Assembly (NCBI GenBank): GCA_041916775.1
Contig: JAYRYZ010000002.1
Span: 1-64,000 of the forward strand
Length of the DNA: 64,000 bases
Source: UBA2357 sp041916775
GTDB lineage: Bacteria; Pseudomonadota; Gammaproteobacteria; Burkholderiales; Rhodocyclaceae
Direction: 5' to 3'
Shown here piece by piece: positions 45,917-54,458 of the stretch (position 1 is the first letter of the stretch; every line of letters starts with the position of its first letter). A program made the position numbers and the translations under genes. Below the pieces are notes generated by a model. That model searched no databases and was not told where the DNA came from. It worked only from the letters and a program-made list of their open reading frames with translations.

Positions 45917-46045
45917 ATGAAGACCATCGTGGCGATGATGACGATTGTGCTGGCGGGCCTTTTCACCACCGGTTGCAACACCGTCCAGGGAATCGGCAAG
46001 GATATCGAGAAGGGTGGCGAGGCCATCCAGAGGTCAGTGAAATAA
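45917..46045 (+). CDS. entericidin A/B-type small lipoprotein
   Basis: A 42-residue protein: a hydrophobic signal segment, lipobox TTGC with lipidated Cys20, then NTVQGIGKDIEKGGEAIQRS. The C-NT-x-GxGxDI-x-x-G pattern matches entericidins of E. coli (CNTARGFGEDI). Entericidins are tiny membrane lipoproteins linked to stationary-phase and envelope stress, with a proposed antidote/toxin role in E. coli. CAGGAG precedes the ATG. It is 22 bp after leuC and its TAA overlaps the leuD ATG by one base, so it is built into the leu operon. Confidence 0.85.
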   Translation: MKTIVAMMTIVLAGLFTTGCNTVQGIGKDIEKGGEAIQRSVK

Positions 46046-46683
46046 TGAAGGCTTTCAATGTCATCGACGGACTCGTGGCGCCGCTGGACCGCGCCAACGT
46101 GGATACCGATGCGATCATCCCCAAGCAGTTCCTGAAGTCGATCAAGCGCAGCGGCTTCGGCCCCAACCTGTTCGACGAGTGGCGCTATCTCGATCACGGC
46201 GAGCCGGGTCAGGATTGCGCTGCGCGGCCGAAGAACCCGGAATTCGTGCTCAACAAGCCGCGCTATCAGGGCGCGCAGGTGCTGCTCACGCGCGACAACT
46301 TCGGCTGCGGCAGCTCGCGCGAGCATGCGCCCTGGGCGCTGGAGGATTTCGGCATCCAGGTGCTGATCGGGCCGAGCTTCGCCGACATCTTCTTCAACAA
46401 CTGCTTCAAGAACGGCCTCCTGCCCATCGTGCTGCCTGCGGCGACGGTGGATGTGCTGTTCGCGGAATGCGAGGCGAGCGAAGGTTACCGACTCAAGGTG
46501 GATCTGGCCGCGCAGACGATCATCCGCCCGAACGGCGAGGCGATCGCGTTCGAGGTCGACGCCTTCCGCAAGCAATGTCTGCTCAACGGCTGGGACGACA
46601 TCGGTCTGACGCTGCGCCATGCCGAGGAGATCCGCAACTTCGAGGCGCGTCGTCGCGCCGAACATCCGTACTTTTTTGCCTGA
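46045..46683 (+). CDS. leuD: 3-isopropylmalate dehydratase small subunit
   Basis: A 212-residue swivel-domain partner of LeuC. The start MKAFNVIDGLVAPLDRANVD then TDAIIPKQFLKSI is canonical, and NFGCGSSREHAPWALEDFGI is the active-site Ser/Arg loop. ATG 46045 overlaps the stop of the entericidin-like gene (TAATG), so translation is coupled. leuB follows after 35 bp. Confidence 0.96.
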   Translation: MKAFNVIDGLVAPLDRANVDTDAIIPKQFLKSIKRSGFGPNLFDEWRYLDHGEPGQDCAARPKNPEFVLNKPRYQGAQVLLTRDNFGCGSSREHAPWALEDFGIQVLIGPSFADIFFNNCFKNGLLPIVLPAATVDVLFAECEASEGYRLKVDLAAQTIIRPNGEAIAFEVDAFRKQCLLNGWDDIGLTLRHAEEIRNFEARRRAEHPYFFA

Positions 46684-46718
46684 GCCGCGGCTCGGGGCCT
46701 TTTGCTGGGAATAGTCAA

Positions 46719-47777
46719 TTGTCGAAGAAGATCTGCGTTCTGCCGGGTGATGGAATCGGCCCGGAAATCATGGCCGAGGCGCTGCGTGTGCTGGATGCGC
46801 TGGCACTCGGCTTCGAAACCGAAACCGCGCTCCTCGGCGGCGCCGCGGTGGATGCCACGGGCACGCCTTATCCGGAAGCCACCTCCAGGCTCGCTCGCGC
46901 GGCCGATGCGGTCCTGCTCGGCGCGGTGGGCGGCCCGCAGTGGGACACGCTGCCACGCGAGCAGCGCCCGGAGCGCGGACTCCTCGGCATCCGCAAGGAG
47001 CTCGGCCTGTTTGCGAACCTGCGCCCCGCGATCCTCTATCCCGAACTCGCGAACGCCTCCTCGCTCAAGCCCGAGATCGTCGCCGGGCTCGACATCCTGA
47101 TCGTGCGCGAGCTCACCGGCGACATCTACTTCGGCCAGCCGCGCGGCATCGAGACGCGCAATGGCGAGCGCTACGGCTTCAACACGATGCACTACACCGA
47201 GAGCGAGGTACGCCGCATCGGCCGGGTGGCGTTCGAGGCGGCCAGGAAGCGCAACAAGCGCCTGTGTTCGGTGGACAAGATGAACGTGCTCGAGACCACC
47301 CAGCTGTGGCGCGACGTGATGATCGAGCTCGCGCCGGAGTACCCCGACGTCGAGCTCAGCCACATGCTGGTCGACAATGCCGCGATGCAGCTCGTGCGCG
47401 CGCCCAAGCAGTTCGATGTGATGGTCACCGGCAACATGTTCGGCGACATTCTCTCGGACGAGGCCTCGATGCTCACCGGCTCGATCGGCATGCTGCCGTC
47501 CGCTTCGCTGGACGAGAACAACAAGGGGCTTTACGAGCCCTCGCACGGCTCGGCGCCGGACATCGCCGGCAAGGGCGTCGCCAACCCGCTCGCGACCATC
47601 CTGTCGCTGGCGATGATGCTGCGCTACACCTTCGGGCTCGAGGAGGCGGCACTGCGCGTCGAGGGGGCGGTCAAGGCGGTGCTCGCCCGCGGCCTGCGCA
47701 CCGGCGACATCTATGAGCCGGGCACCCAGCGTGTCGGCACCCGCGAGATGGGCGATGCAGTGCTCGCGGCGCTCTGA
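46719..47777 (+). CDS. leuB: 3-isopropylmalate dehydrogenase
   Basis: A 352-residue NAD-dependent enzyme of leucine synthesis. ICVLPGDGIGPEIMAEALRV opens the protein; RELTGDIYFGQPRG and the metal-binding NMFGDILSDEASMLTGSIGM loop are present, as is EPSHGSAPDIAGKG near the C-terminus. No ATG fits before the conserved start, so TTG 46719 (giving MSKKICVLPGDG) is used; GGGA lies about 10 nt upstream. Longer frames would overlap leuD. asd follows after 48 bp. Confidence 0.95.
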   Translation: MSKKICVLPGDGIGPEIMAEALRVLDALALGFETETALLGGAAVDATGTPYPEATSRLARAADAVLLGAVGGPQWDTLPREQRPERGLLGIRKELGLFANLRPAILYPELANASSLKPEIVAGLDILIVRELTGDIYFGQPRGIETRNGERYGFNTMHYTESEVRRIGRVAFEAARKRNKRLCSVDKMNVLETTQLWRDVMIELAPEYPDVELSHMLVDNAAMQLVRAPKQFDVMVTGNMFGDILSDEASMLTGSIGMLPSASLDENNKGLYEPSHGSAPDIAGKGVANPLATILSLAMMLRYTFGLEEAALRVEGAVKAVLARGLRTGDIYEPGTQRVGTREMGDAVLAAL

Positions 47778-47825
47778 TCGTCGCAGAAATACAACAATGC
47801 TTCACAAGCTCAACGAGGAAACATC

Positions 47826-48959
47826 ATGAGAAAGGTAGGTCTGGTCGGCTGGCGCGGCATGGTCGGCTCGGTGCTGATGCAGCGCATGACGGAAGAGCGG
47901 GATTTCGATCACATCGACCCGGTGTACTTCTCCACCTCCAATGCGGGCGGCGCGGCGCCGACGTTCGGTGGCAAGGAAGCCGGCCTGCCGCTGCAGAACG
48001 CCGAGGACATCGCGGCGCTCAAGGCCTGCGACATCATCATCACCTGCCAGGGCGGTGACTACACCAAGGCGGTGTATCCGAAGCTGCGTGGCGAGGGCTG
48101 GAAAGGTCACTGGATCGACGCCGCGAGCGCGCTGCGCATGGACGACAACGCGGTCATCATCCTCGACCCGGTTAACCTCGACGTCATCAAGGGTGCGCTC
48201 GCCAAGGGCGGTCGTGACTGGATCGGCGGCAACTGCACCGTGTCGCTCATGCTCATGGGCCTCGGCGGCCTCTTCCGCGAAGGTCTCGTGGAGTGGGTGT
48301 CGGCGATGACCTACCAGGCGGCTTCGGGCGCCGGTGCGCAGAACATGCGCGAGTTGCTGTCGCAGATGGGTGCGCTGCACGACGCCGTCAAGGCCGAACT
48401 CGCCGACCCGGCCTCCGCCATTCTCGACATCGACCGCAAGGTCGCCGAGACGATGCGCTCTGCCGCTTTCCCGGTGAAGAACTTCCGTGGCACCGCGCTC
48501 GCCGGCAGCCTCATCCCCTGGATCGACGTGCCGGTCGAGCACGGCCAGTCCAAGGAGGAGTGGAAGGGTGGGGCCGAGTGCAACAAGATCCTCGGCAACC
48601 CGCCGTTCCGCAGCCCGGGCAGCATCCCGATCGACGGGCTGTGCGTGCGCATCGGCGCGATGCGTTGCCATTCACAAGGTTTGACGATCAAGCTCAAGAA
48701 GGATGTGCCGCTTGCCGATATCGAGGACATCGTTGCGGGTGCCAACGACTGGGTGAAGGTCGTGCCCAACGATCGCGAGATCTCCGAGCGCGAGCTGACC
48801 CCGGCCGCGGTCACCGGGACGCTGACGATTCCGGTCGGCCGCCTGCACAAGATGGCGATGGGGCCGGACTTCCTGGGTGCCTTCACGGTGGGCGATCAGC
48901 TGCTTTGGGGTGCTGCGGAGCCATTGCGCCGGATGTTGCGCATCCTCCTTGCCGATTGA
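47826..48959 (+). CDS. asd: aspartate-semialdehyde dehydrogenase
   Basis: A 377-residue NADP enzyme that makes aspartate semialdehyde, the precursor of lysine, threonine, methionine and diaminopimelate. The nucleotide motif is VGLVGWRGMVGSVLMQRM; the catalytic cysteine is Cys137 in GGNCTVSLMLMGL. TYQAASGAGAQNMRELLSQM and the C-terminal GRLHKM are family signatures of the Gram-negative type. GAGGAAAC precedes ATG 47826. A strong terminator follows. Confidence 0.96.
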   Translation: MRKVGLVGWRGMVGSVLMQRMTEERDFDHIDPVYFSTSNAGGAAPTFGGKEAGLPLQNAEDIAALKACDIIITCQGGDYTKAVYPKLRGEGWKGHWIDAASALRMDDNAVIILDPVNLDVIKGALAKGGRDWIGGNCTVSLMLMGLGGLFREGLVEWVSAMTYQAASGAGAQNMRELLSQMGALHDAVKAELADPASAILDIDRKVAETMRSAAFPVKNFRGTALAGSLIPWIDVPVEHGQSKEEWKGGAECNKILGNPPFRSPGSIPIDGLCVRIGAMRCHSQGLTIKLKKDVPLADIEDIVAGANDWVKVVPNDREISERELTPAAVTGTLTIPVGRLHKMAMGPDFLGAFTVGDQLLWGAAEPLRRMLRILLAD

Positions 48960-48967
48960 GGAATCCG

Positions 48968-48995
48968 AGGGGCGCGCAGGCGCCCCTTGTTTTTT
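48968..48995 (+). terminator. Rho-independent terminator after asd
   Basis: AGGGGCGC (48968-48975) and GCGCCCCT (48980-48987) form an 8-bp stem with a 4-nt loop, then TTGTTTTTT. It ends just after the asd stop and closes the leu-asd transcript. Confidence 0.85.
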
Positions 48996-49074
48996 CAGGG
49001 GCTCACGCATAACGGATGTTGAAGGGCACTATTCCCTTATTAAAGAGAGAATTGCTGCAACTCGTTCAAGAAAA

Positions 49075-49083
49075 TGCTAGATT
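49075..49083 (+). promoter_or_regulatory. extended -10 promoter candidate for fimV
   Basis: TGCTAGATT has an extended TG-n motif before TAGATT (49078-49083). A possible -35, TTGCTG at 49052-49057, is 20 bp away, so the extended -10 would have to carry recognition. The surrounding 49010-49090 stretch is clearly richer in A and T than its neighbours. Confidence 0.4.
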
Positions 49084-49174
49084 GTTAGCAGTTCCGCGGG
49101 CACCCGGGTGTCCGGAGGCCTTCGTCCACGCAGCCGGCAGCCTGTAAGGGGCCGCGAAGACAAGATATGACGCT

Positions 49175-52100
49175 ATGAAAAATACATTCAGGGCAACTCT
49201 CATCGCGAGTGCGATCGCGGCATTTCCCTTGGGTGCCGGTGCAGCAGGGCTGGGGGCGGTCAACGTGTTCAGCGGATTGGGGCAACCGCTGCGCGCTGAG
49301 ATTGAACTGAATGCGACGCCTCAGGAGTTGGAGAGCCTGGTGGCCCGCGTTGCGGGTGCCGAGGCTTTCAGACAGGCGAACTTCAGCTACTCCCCAGTGA
49401 TGAGTGGCGTTCGTCTCAGTGTGGAGCGGCGTGGCGAAAAAGCCTTCGTGCGCGTCACCAGCGACAGACCGGTGAACGATCCCTTCCTGGATCTCGTCGT
49501 GGAGATGACCTGGGCTTCCGGCCGTGTGTTGCGTGAATACACCTTCCTGCTCGACCCCGTCGATATGGCGAGGCCCGCTCCAAGGGCCGCAGCGCCCGTT
49601 CAGGCGGCGCGCCCGTCAGCCAATGCGACCCCGCCAACGCGGCCCGCGCCGGCTGCTGCTGTGGTGCCCGATCAATACACGGTTGCACGCGGAGATACGC
49701 TGCGTTCCATTGCGTCGCGTTTCCGTCAGCCGGACACCAATCTCGACCAGATGCTCATCGCCTTGCTGCGCGCCAACCCGGATGCGTTCGACGGCGGCAA
49801 CGTGAACCGGTTGCGTGCGGGGGCTATACTGAATATTCCCGATTCCGTCAGTGCCAGCGCGGTGGATGCGACGGCTGCACGCCGGGAGCTGGTTGCCCAG
49901 GCGGCGGACTTCAACGCTTACCGTAACCGCGTGGCGGGGGCTGTGAAAGCTGCGCCCGCCACGGACACCTCGGCGCCTTCGCGCGAGAGCGCTGGCGCTG
50001 TAGTGCCGCGCGTGGAGGAGCCGGGCAAGGCGCAGCCCGCGGACCGTGTCGAGGTCTCGGGCGGCGCGGGGGGGGCCTCGGGTGACGGTGAGCGGCTCGC
50101 CAGGCTTCAGTCGCTCGAGGAAGAGCTGTTCGCACGCGAGAAGGCCTTGCAGGAGGCCAACGCGAAGCTGACCGAGCTGGAAGCGGTCGTACGCGACCTG
50201 CAGCAACTCGTCGAGCTGCGCAACCAGAGCCTTGCTCAGCTGCAACAGCAGGCTGCGCCCCAGGCGAGCGCGCCGACCGCGGCTGCGGTACCCACGGCTG
50301 CGCCTTCGCCCGCAGCGACCGCGCAGCCCGCCCAGACAGTTGCAGCCGCCACCCCCTCTACAGCCGACGACGCTCGGCTGCCCGATATCAAGGCCGAGCT
50401 TGAGCGCGATACTGCCGCTGCAGTCGCCGAACCAGCCGCAGCGCCCGCCACCCCGGCGCCCACTGTGGCGGCGCCTGCGGAAAGCATTCCCGAGAAGCCC
50501 AAGGCGCCTCAGGAAGCGAAGCCTGCCAAGAAGCCGACGAAGGCTGCCGAGCCGCCGCCGCCCGAACCCAGCTTCGTCGAGAGCCTGCTCGGCGATCCCC
50601 TCGTGCTTGCAGGCGGCGGAGGCGTGCTCGCGCTGCTGCTTGGCTACGGCGCGTTCCGCATGCGTCAGCGTTCCCGCTCGAGCGATGGTGACAGCAGCCT
50701 TTCCGGACTCAGCGAGGATCAGTCCGGCGAACACTCCGTGTTTGGTGTGAAGGGCGGCCAGTCGGTCGATACCGGCGCGAGCAGCGTGCTGCATACCGAC
50801 TTCAGCCAGTCCGGGCTGTCGGCGATTGACGCCGACGAGGGGGTGGATCCGGTTGCCGAGGCGGATGTGTATATGGCCTACGGCCGCGATGCCCAGGCGG
50901 AAGAGATCCTGCTCGACGCGTTGAAGGCGGATGCGAACCGCCCGGCGATATACCTCAAGTTGCTCGAGGTCTATGCGGCACGTCCCGATGCCAAGCATTT
51001 CGAGGCGGTGGCAACCGATTTCTACTCGCGCACCGGTGGCAGCGGCGACGAGTGGCGCAAGGCGGCGGAGATGGGACGCAAGATCGACCCCGAGAACCCG
51101 TTGTATGCCGACAGATCGCCGGCCCGTGGCGACGAGCCCCCATTCACCGAGCCGCCGAGCGATCCGGGTCCGGTCAGCGCAGCGCTTGCGTCCGGTGCGG
51201 CGGCTGCGCTCGCCGCGGCAGCGGCTGAGGCGACGCCGAAGGAGGCGGACGTCTCGCTGGCGGATCTGGACTTCAGCCCTTCGCAGCCACCGGTCGAGCC
51301 GAGCGCTTCGCAACTGAAGGCGACCTGGACGGTTCCGGGTGACCTGCGCCAGATCACCGATGCGGTGGAGCACGGCGAGGCCAGCCGAGCGCCCGCCACC
51401 GAACTGCCCGCCTCGATCGAGGACGAGTTGATGCCGTCCGATCTCTCGGAGCTCGACTTCGATCTCGATGCGACCCCGGTGGTGTCCGTCGAGGATGTCC
51501 CAGCCAAGCCCGATTTCGAGGCCTCCTCCGGACTCACCTTCGATCTCGACATCGCGGTGCCGGAGCCTGCGGCACCGACGGCAGAAGCGGCCGAGCCCGC
51601 CCGCGACATCAGCATGGACCGGACGGTGGTCGGTGACGAGATCGATCTCGGCTTTGCGGCGGCGACCGGGAGCGAGTTCCCCTCGGTGGATGATGCCGCG
51701 CCCGGCTCGGGCTTCGTGACGAGGACCAGTTCGGGCGACGGCGTCAGTACGGATGAAGACAAGAGCATGCAGGCCACGCTGCTGCAGACGCAGTTCTCCC
51801 CCGGGGGTGAGGACGGAGAGGTTGATCTGGAGAAGACGGGCTTCGACAACAGCCTGCTCGACTTCGACTTCGATCTCGATAGCGCGGCGTCGGCGCCGGT
51901 GGCGGACGTCAAGCCGCTCGATCTTTCGAATATCGACCTCGACCTGGAGTTGCCGGAGCCGGTGGCGAATCTCCCGGAGGATATCGTCCCGTCCATCGAG
52001 ACACCGGCCATCGATACGCCGATTCTCGAGGAGTTCCAGTCGGTGCTGCCCGACGCCAAGCAGGAGGTGGACACCAAGCTCGACCTCGCGCGTGCCTACG

Positions 52101-52210
52101 AGGAGATGGGCGACAAGGAAGGCGCACGCGAGTTGATCGAGGAAGTGCTGCGCGAGGGGTCGCCGGAGCAGGTCGCCAAGGCCAACGCGCTGCTCGCACA
52201 GATCGGTTGA
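49175..52210 (+). CDS. fimV: FimV/TspA-type polar peptidoglycan-binding protein
   Basis: A 1011-residue inner-membrane protein. It has a signal peptide (about 1-24), a FimV N-terminal domain (about 25-140, GLGAVNVFSGLGQPLRAEIE), a LysM domain (about 165-225, DQYTVARGDTLRSIASRF), a coiled coil (about 305-362), a Pro/Ala-rich stretch, a membrane helix (about 473-497) and a long acidic cytoplasmic part. A TPR-like segment follows the helix and the FimV C-terminal motif (LDLARAYEEMGDKEGARELI) ends it. By family knowledge, FimV organises the pole and is needed for Pil-Chp signalling, so it links functionally to the pilG-chpA operon here. Confidence 0.92.
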   Translation: MKNTFRATLIASAIAAFPLGAGAAGLGAVNVFSGLGQPLRAEIELNATPQELESLVARVAGAEAFRQANFSYSPVMSGVRLSVERRGEKAFVRVTSDRPVNDPFLDLVVEMTWASGRVLREYTFLLDPVDMARPAPRAAAPVQAARPSANATPPTRPAPAAAVVPDQYTVARGDTLRSIASRFRQPDTNLDQMLIALLRANPDAFDGGNVNRLRAGAILNIPDSVSASAVDATAARRELVAQAADFNAYRNRVAGAVKAAPATDTSAPSRESAGAVVPRVEEPGKAQPADRVEVSGGAGGASGDGERLARLQSLEEELFAREKALQEANAKLTELEAVVRDLQQLVELRNQSLAQLQQQAAPQASAPTAAAVPTAAPSPAATAQPAQTVAAATPSTADDARLPDIKAELERDTAAAVAEPAAAPATPAPTVAAPAESIPEKPKAPQEAKPAKKPTKAAEPPPPEPSFVESLLGDPLVLAGGGGVLALLLGYGAFRMRQRSRSSDGDSSLSGLSEDQSGEHSVFGVKGGQSVDTGASSVLHTDFSQSGLSAIDADEGVDPVAEADVYMAYGRDAQAEEILLDALKADANRPAIYLKLLEVYAARPDAKHFEAVATDFYSRTGGSGDEWRKAAEMGRKIDPENPLYADRSPARGDEPPFTEPPSDPGPVSAALASGAAAALAAAAAEATPKEADVSLADLDFSPSQPPVEPSASQLKATWTVPGDLRQITDAVEHGEASRAPATELPASIEDELMPSDLSELDFDLDATPVVSVEDVPAKPDFEASSGLTFDLDIAVPEPAAPTAEAAEPARDISMDRTVVGDEIDLGFAAATGSEFPSVDDAAPGSGFVTRTSSGDGVSTDEDKSMQATLLQTQFSPGGEDGEVDLEKTGFDNSLLDFDFDLDSAASAPVADVKPLDLSNIDLDLELPEPVANLPEDIVPSIETPAIDTPILEEFQSVLPDAKQEVDTKLDLARAYEEMGDKEGARELIEEVLREGSPEQVAKANALLAQIG

Positions 52211-52270
52211 GCACCGGCGCGCCCCTCGTCAGGGGGCAGCCGCGGTCGATGTCCTGCGTGCAGATCATCC

Positions 52271-52293
52271 GGGCCCATCCATGCGATGGGCCC
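52271..52293 (+). terminator. hairpin after fimV
   Basis: GGGCCCATC (52271-52279) and GATGGGCCC (52285-52293) form a perfect 9-bp stem with a 5-nt loop, followed by ATTTCATTCT. It lies 60 bp after the fimV stop and is a likely terminator, perhaps incomplete because the T-tract is interrupted. Confidence 0.65.
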
Positions 52294-52317
52294 ATTTCAT
52301 TCTCGTCAAGCTGTTTG

Positions 52318-52357
52318 CAATGTCGAAGGCAAGCGTCCAATGTCGAAGGCAAGCGTC
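52318..52357 (+). repeat. 20-bp perfect tandem duplication over a start codon
   Basis: CAATGTCGAAGGCAAGCGTC occurs twice back to back (52318-52337 and 52338-52357). Each copy has an ATG followed by the same codons for SKASV. Because 20 is not a multiple of three, the first ATG (52320) reads out of frame and stops after 22 codons, while the second (52340) opens the membrane-protein gene. Confidence 0.95.
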
Positions 52358-52954
52358 AATTTGCCGCTCAATCCAGGTGCGGTGATCATCGTCTGGCTGG
52401 TGTGTGTGATCATGGCCCAGTCTCTCGATGGGGTCGCGCTGCTCGCAACGCTCGCGGTACTGGGTCTCGTTGCGGTGGTCCGCGCGCGCACTCGCAGCGG
52501 CCGGCTCATCCGCAGGGTCCGTGTCCTGCTGTTGGCGATCGTGGTGCTGTTCTGCGGATTCACGCCGGGTGAGGCGCTGCTCGTTGATCTACCGCTCCTG
52601 AGCCCGTCGCGCGAGGGCATGACGCTGGCCTTCGAGCATGGTGGGCGGCTTCTCTGTGCGGTGCTGTGCGTGGCGCTGCTGATGGAGCTTCTACCGCACC
52701 GCGCCCTGATCGCGGGCGTTCACACCTTGTTGTCGCCGTTTCTGGCGCTGGGTGTGCCTGCCGGGCGTATTGCCGTGCGCACGATGCTGGTGCTGCAATA
52801 CGTCGAGGCTGCCGCGCCGCGGCAGTGGCGTGACTGGCTGGTGGCCGAAGATCCCATCCCGGCGCCGGTCCGATTCGAGGCGGTGCGATGGTCTGGCCTG
52901 GATCGGGCAGTAGCGGCCGGCGCCATGGTGGTTGTCGGCCTGGTGATGTTCTGA
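52340..52954 (+). CDS. small integral membrane protein, faintly EcfT/CbiQ-like
   Basis: A 204-residue protein that I do not firmly recognise. It has four or five hydrophobic segments (PGAVIIVWLVCVIMAQSL, LLATLAVLGLVAVV, VLLLAIVVLFCGFT, LLCAVLCVALLMEL and a C-terminal AGAMVVVGLVMF). The middle stretch PHRALIAGVHTLLSPFLALG then VPAGRIAVRTMLVLQYVEAA resembles the coupling region of EcfT/CbiQ membrane subunits of ECF transporters, but the Ala-Arg-Gly motif is missing and no ATPase gene is nearby. Its start lies in the second copy of a 20-bp duplication; an in-frame ATG at 52286 overlaps the fimV terminator and is less likely. Its stop overlaps the truA ATG by one base. Confidence 0.7.
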   Translation: MSKASVNLPLNPGAVIIVWLVCVIMAQSLDGVALLATLAVLGLVAVVRARTRSGRLIRRVRVLLLAIVVLFCGFTPGEALLVDLPLLSPSREGMTLAFEHGGRLLCAVLCVALLMELLPHRALIAGVHTLLSPFLALGVPAGRIAVRTMLVLQYVEAAAPRQWRDWLVAEDPIPAPVRFEAVRWSGLDRAVAAGAMVVVGLVMF

Positions 52955-53748
52955 TGCGTATCGCGATCGGGGTCGAGTACGCAGGCGACGCTTTCGAGGG
53001 CTGGCAGAGCCAGGGCCATGGCCGGACCGTGCAGGATGCACTGGAGCTGGCGATCGGCAACATCGCGAGCCATCCGGTGCGGCTGCACTGTGCTGGTCGT
53101 ACCGACGCCGGGGTGCACGCGACTGCGCAGGTGGCGCACTTCGATACCTTCTCCGTGCGTCCGTTGTCGAGTTGGATACGCGGGGTGAACAGCCAGTTGC
53201 GCAGTCCGGTGGTGGTGCGCTGGGCGGTCGTCGTCGATGACGGCTTTCATGCCCGCTTTCTTGCGTGCGGGCGTCGCTACCGCTACATCCTGCACAACCA
53301 TCCGGTGCGCCCCGCCTTGCTCGCGGGGCGGGTCGGCTGGTTTCACGTGCCTCTGGATGCCGGGCCGATGCACGAGGCGGCGCGGGCACTGGTCGGGCGG
53401 CACGATTTCTCGGCTTTTCGTGCGGCAGGCTGCCAGGCCAAGAATCCGGTCAAGATCATGCACGACGCCAGCGTGCGCCGCGAGGGCGAGTACATCGTGT
53501 TCGACTTTCACGCAGGGGCATTCCTGCACCACATGGTGCGCAACCTGGTTGGCGCGCTGGTCTATGTCGGCAAGGGCTACTATCCGCCGGCCTGGCTCGC
53601 CGAGGTGCTCGCCTCACGTGACCGCACTCTTGCTGCGCCCACCTTTCCCGCGGACGGTCTCTACCTGTGTGGCGTCGATTACCCGGCAGGCTGGCCGCTG
53701 CCGGACGGTGGGCGTATCATCCGCCTTCCCGCAATTCCCCTGGCTTGA
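52954..53748 (+). CDS. truA: tRNA pseudouridine(38-40) synthase
   Basis: A 264-residue enzyme that converts uridines 38-40 of the tRNA anticodon arm to pseudouridine. The catalytic aspartate is Asp51 in CAGRTDAGVHATAQV; RIAIGVEYAGDAFEGWQSQ is the standard start, and FLHHMVRNLVGALVYVGKG the C-terminal signature. ATG 52954 overlaps the stop of the preceding membrane-protein gene (TGATG). trpF follows after 74 bp. Confidence 0.95.
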   Translation: MRIAIGVEYAGDAFEGWQSQGHGRTVQDALELAIGNIASHPVRLHCAGRTDAGVHATAQVAHFDTFSVRPLSSWIRGVNSQLRSPVVVRWAVVVDDGFHARFLACGRRYRYILHNHPVRPALLAGRVGWFHVPLDAGPMHEAARALVGRHDFSAFRAAGCQAKNPVKIMHDASVRREGEYIVFDFHAGAFLHHMVRNLVGALVYVGKGYYPPAWLAEVLASRDRTLAAPTFPADGLYLCGVDYPAGWPLPDGGRIIRLPAIPLA

Positions 53749-53778
53749 GCCCGGCAGTACCGTGTCCGCGAGGGCATG

Positions 53779-53816
53779 CGCCTGTCACCACGCTCCTGTC
53801 ACCACACTCCTGTATC
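53779..53816 (+). repeat. short 14-bp tandem repeat between truA and trpF
   Basis: A 14-bp unit close to CTCCTGTCACCACA is repeated about 2.7 times: a nearly complete first copy (53779-53792), a full copy (53793-53806) and a partial one (53807-53816). It ends seven bases before the trpF ATG, in its untranslated leader. Confidence 0.7.
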
Positions 53817-53822
53817 TTTCCC

Positions 53823-54458
53823 ATGCAGACAAACATGCACCGGACCCGCGTGAAGATCTGTGGCCTGACCCGGCCCGAGGATGTGCTGACAGCGGTGGAT
53901 GCCGGCGCCGATGCGATCGGCTTCGTCTTCTATCCGCCCAGCCCGCGCAATGTCACCATCGAGCGCGCGGCCGAGCTGGTCGCGCTCGTGCCGCCGTTCG
54001 TCGCCACGGTCGGGTTGTTCGTCAATGCCGCGCCGGCCATGGTGCGCACGGTGCTGGAGCGGGTGCCGCTGCAGCTCCTGCAGTTTCATGGTGACGAGCA
54101 CGAGGCGGATTGCGCAAACCATGGTCGCCCCTGGATCAAGGCGGCGCGGGTGCGCCCTGGGCTCGATCTGGTAGAATTCTGCACTTCTCATCCGTCCGCG
54201 ACCGGGATTCTCCTGGATGCGTTCGTCGATGGCTACGGCGGGGGCGGCAAGACCTTCGATTGGTCGCTGATTCCGCAGGGCCTGGGGCGGCGCCTGGTAC
54301 TCTCCGGCGGTCTCGATCCCGACAACGTCACCGATGCGGTGCGGCGCGTCCGCCCGTGGGCGGTGGACGTGTCGAGCGGTGTCGAGTCCGGCAAGGGAAT
54401 CAAGGACGCGGCGCGGATCGCTGCCTTCATCACGGGAGTTCGCAATGCAGATGGCTGA
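53823..54458 (+). CDS. trpF: phosphoribosylanthranilate isomerase
   Basis: A 211-residue TIM-barrel enzyme of tryptophan synthesis. VKICGLTRPEDVLTAVDAGA contains the catalytic Cys; GADAIGFVFYPPSPRNV and FVNAAPAMV follow, and LSGGLDPDNVTDAV with VDVSSGVESGKGIKDAA close the phosphate site and catalytic Asp region. ATG 53823 or the in-frame ATG 53835 may start it. The last 14 bases overlap trpB. trpF separated from trpC, next to trpBA, is the usual proteobacterial split trp arrangement. Confidence 0.95.
   Translation: MQTNMHRTRVKICGLTRPEDVLTAVDAGADAIGFVFYPPSPRNVTIERAAELVALVPPFVATVGLFVNAAPAMVRTVLERVPLQLLQFHGDEHEADCANHGRPWIKAARVRPGLDLVEFCTSHPSATGILLDAFVDGYGGGGKTFDWSLIPQGLGRRLVLSGGLDPDNVTDAVRRVRPWAVDVSSGVESGKGIKDAARIAAFITGVRNADG

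Noticed and set aside
52320..52388. Short ORF from the first duplicated ATG as a real leader peptide
   Set aside because: It exists only because of the duplication, has no ribosome binding site of note and no meaningful composition.
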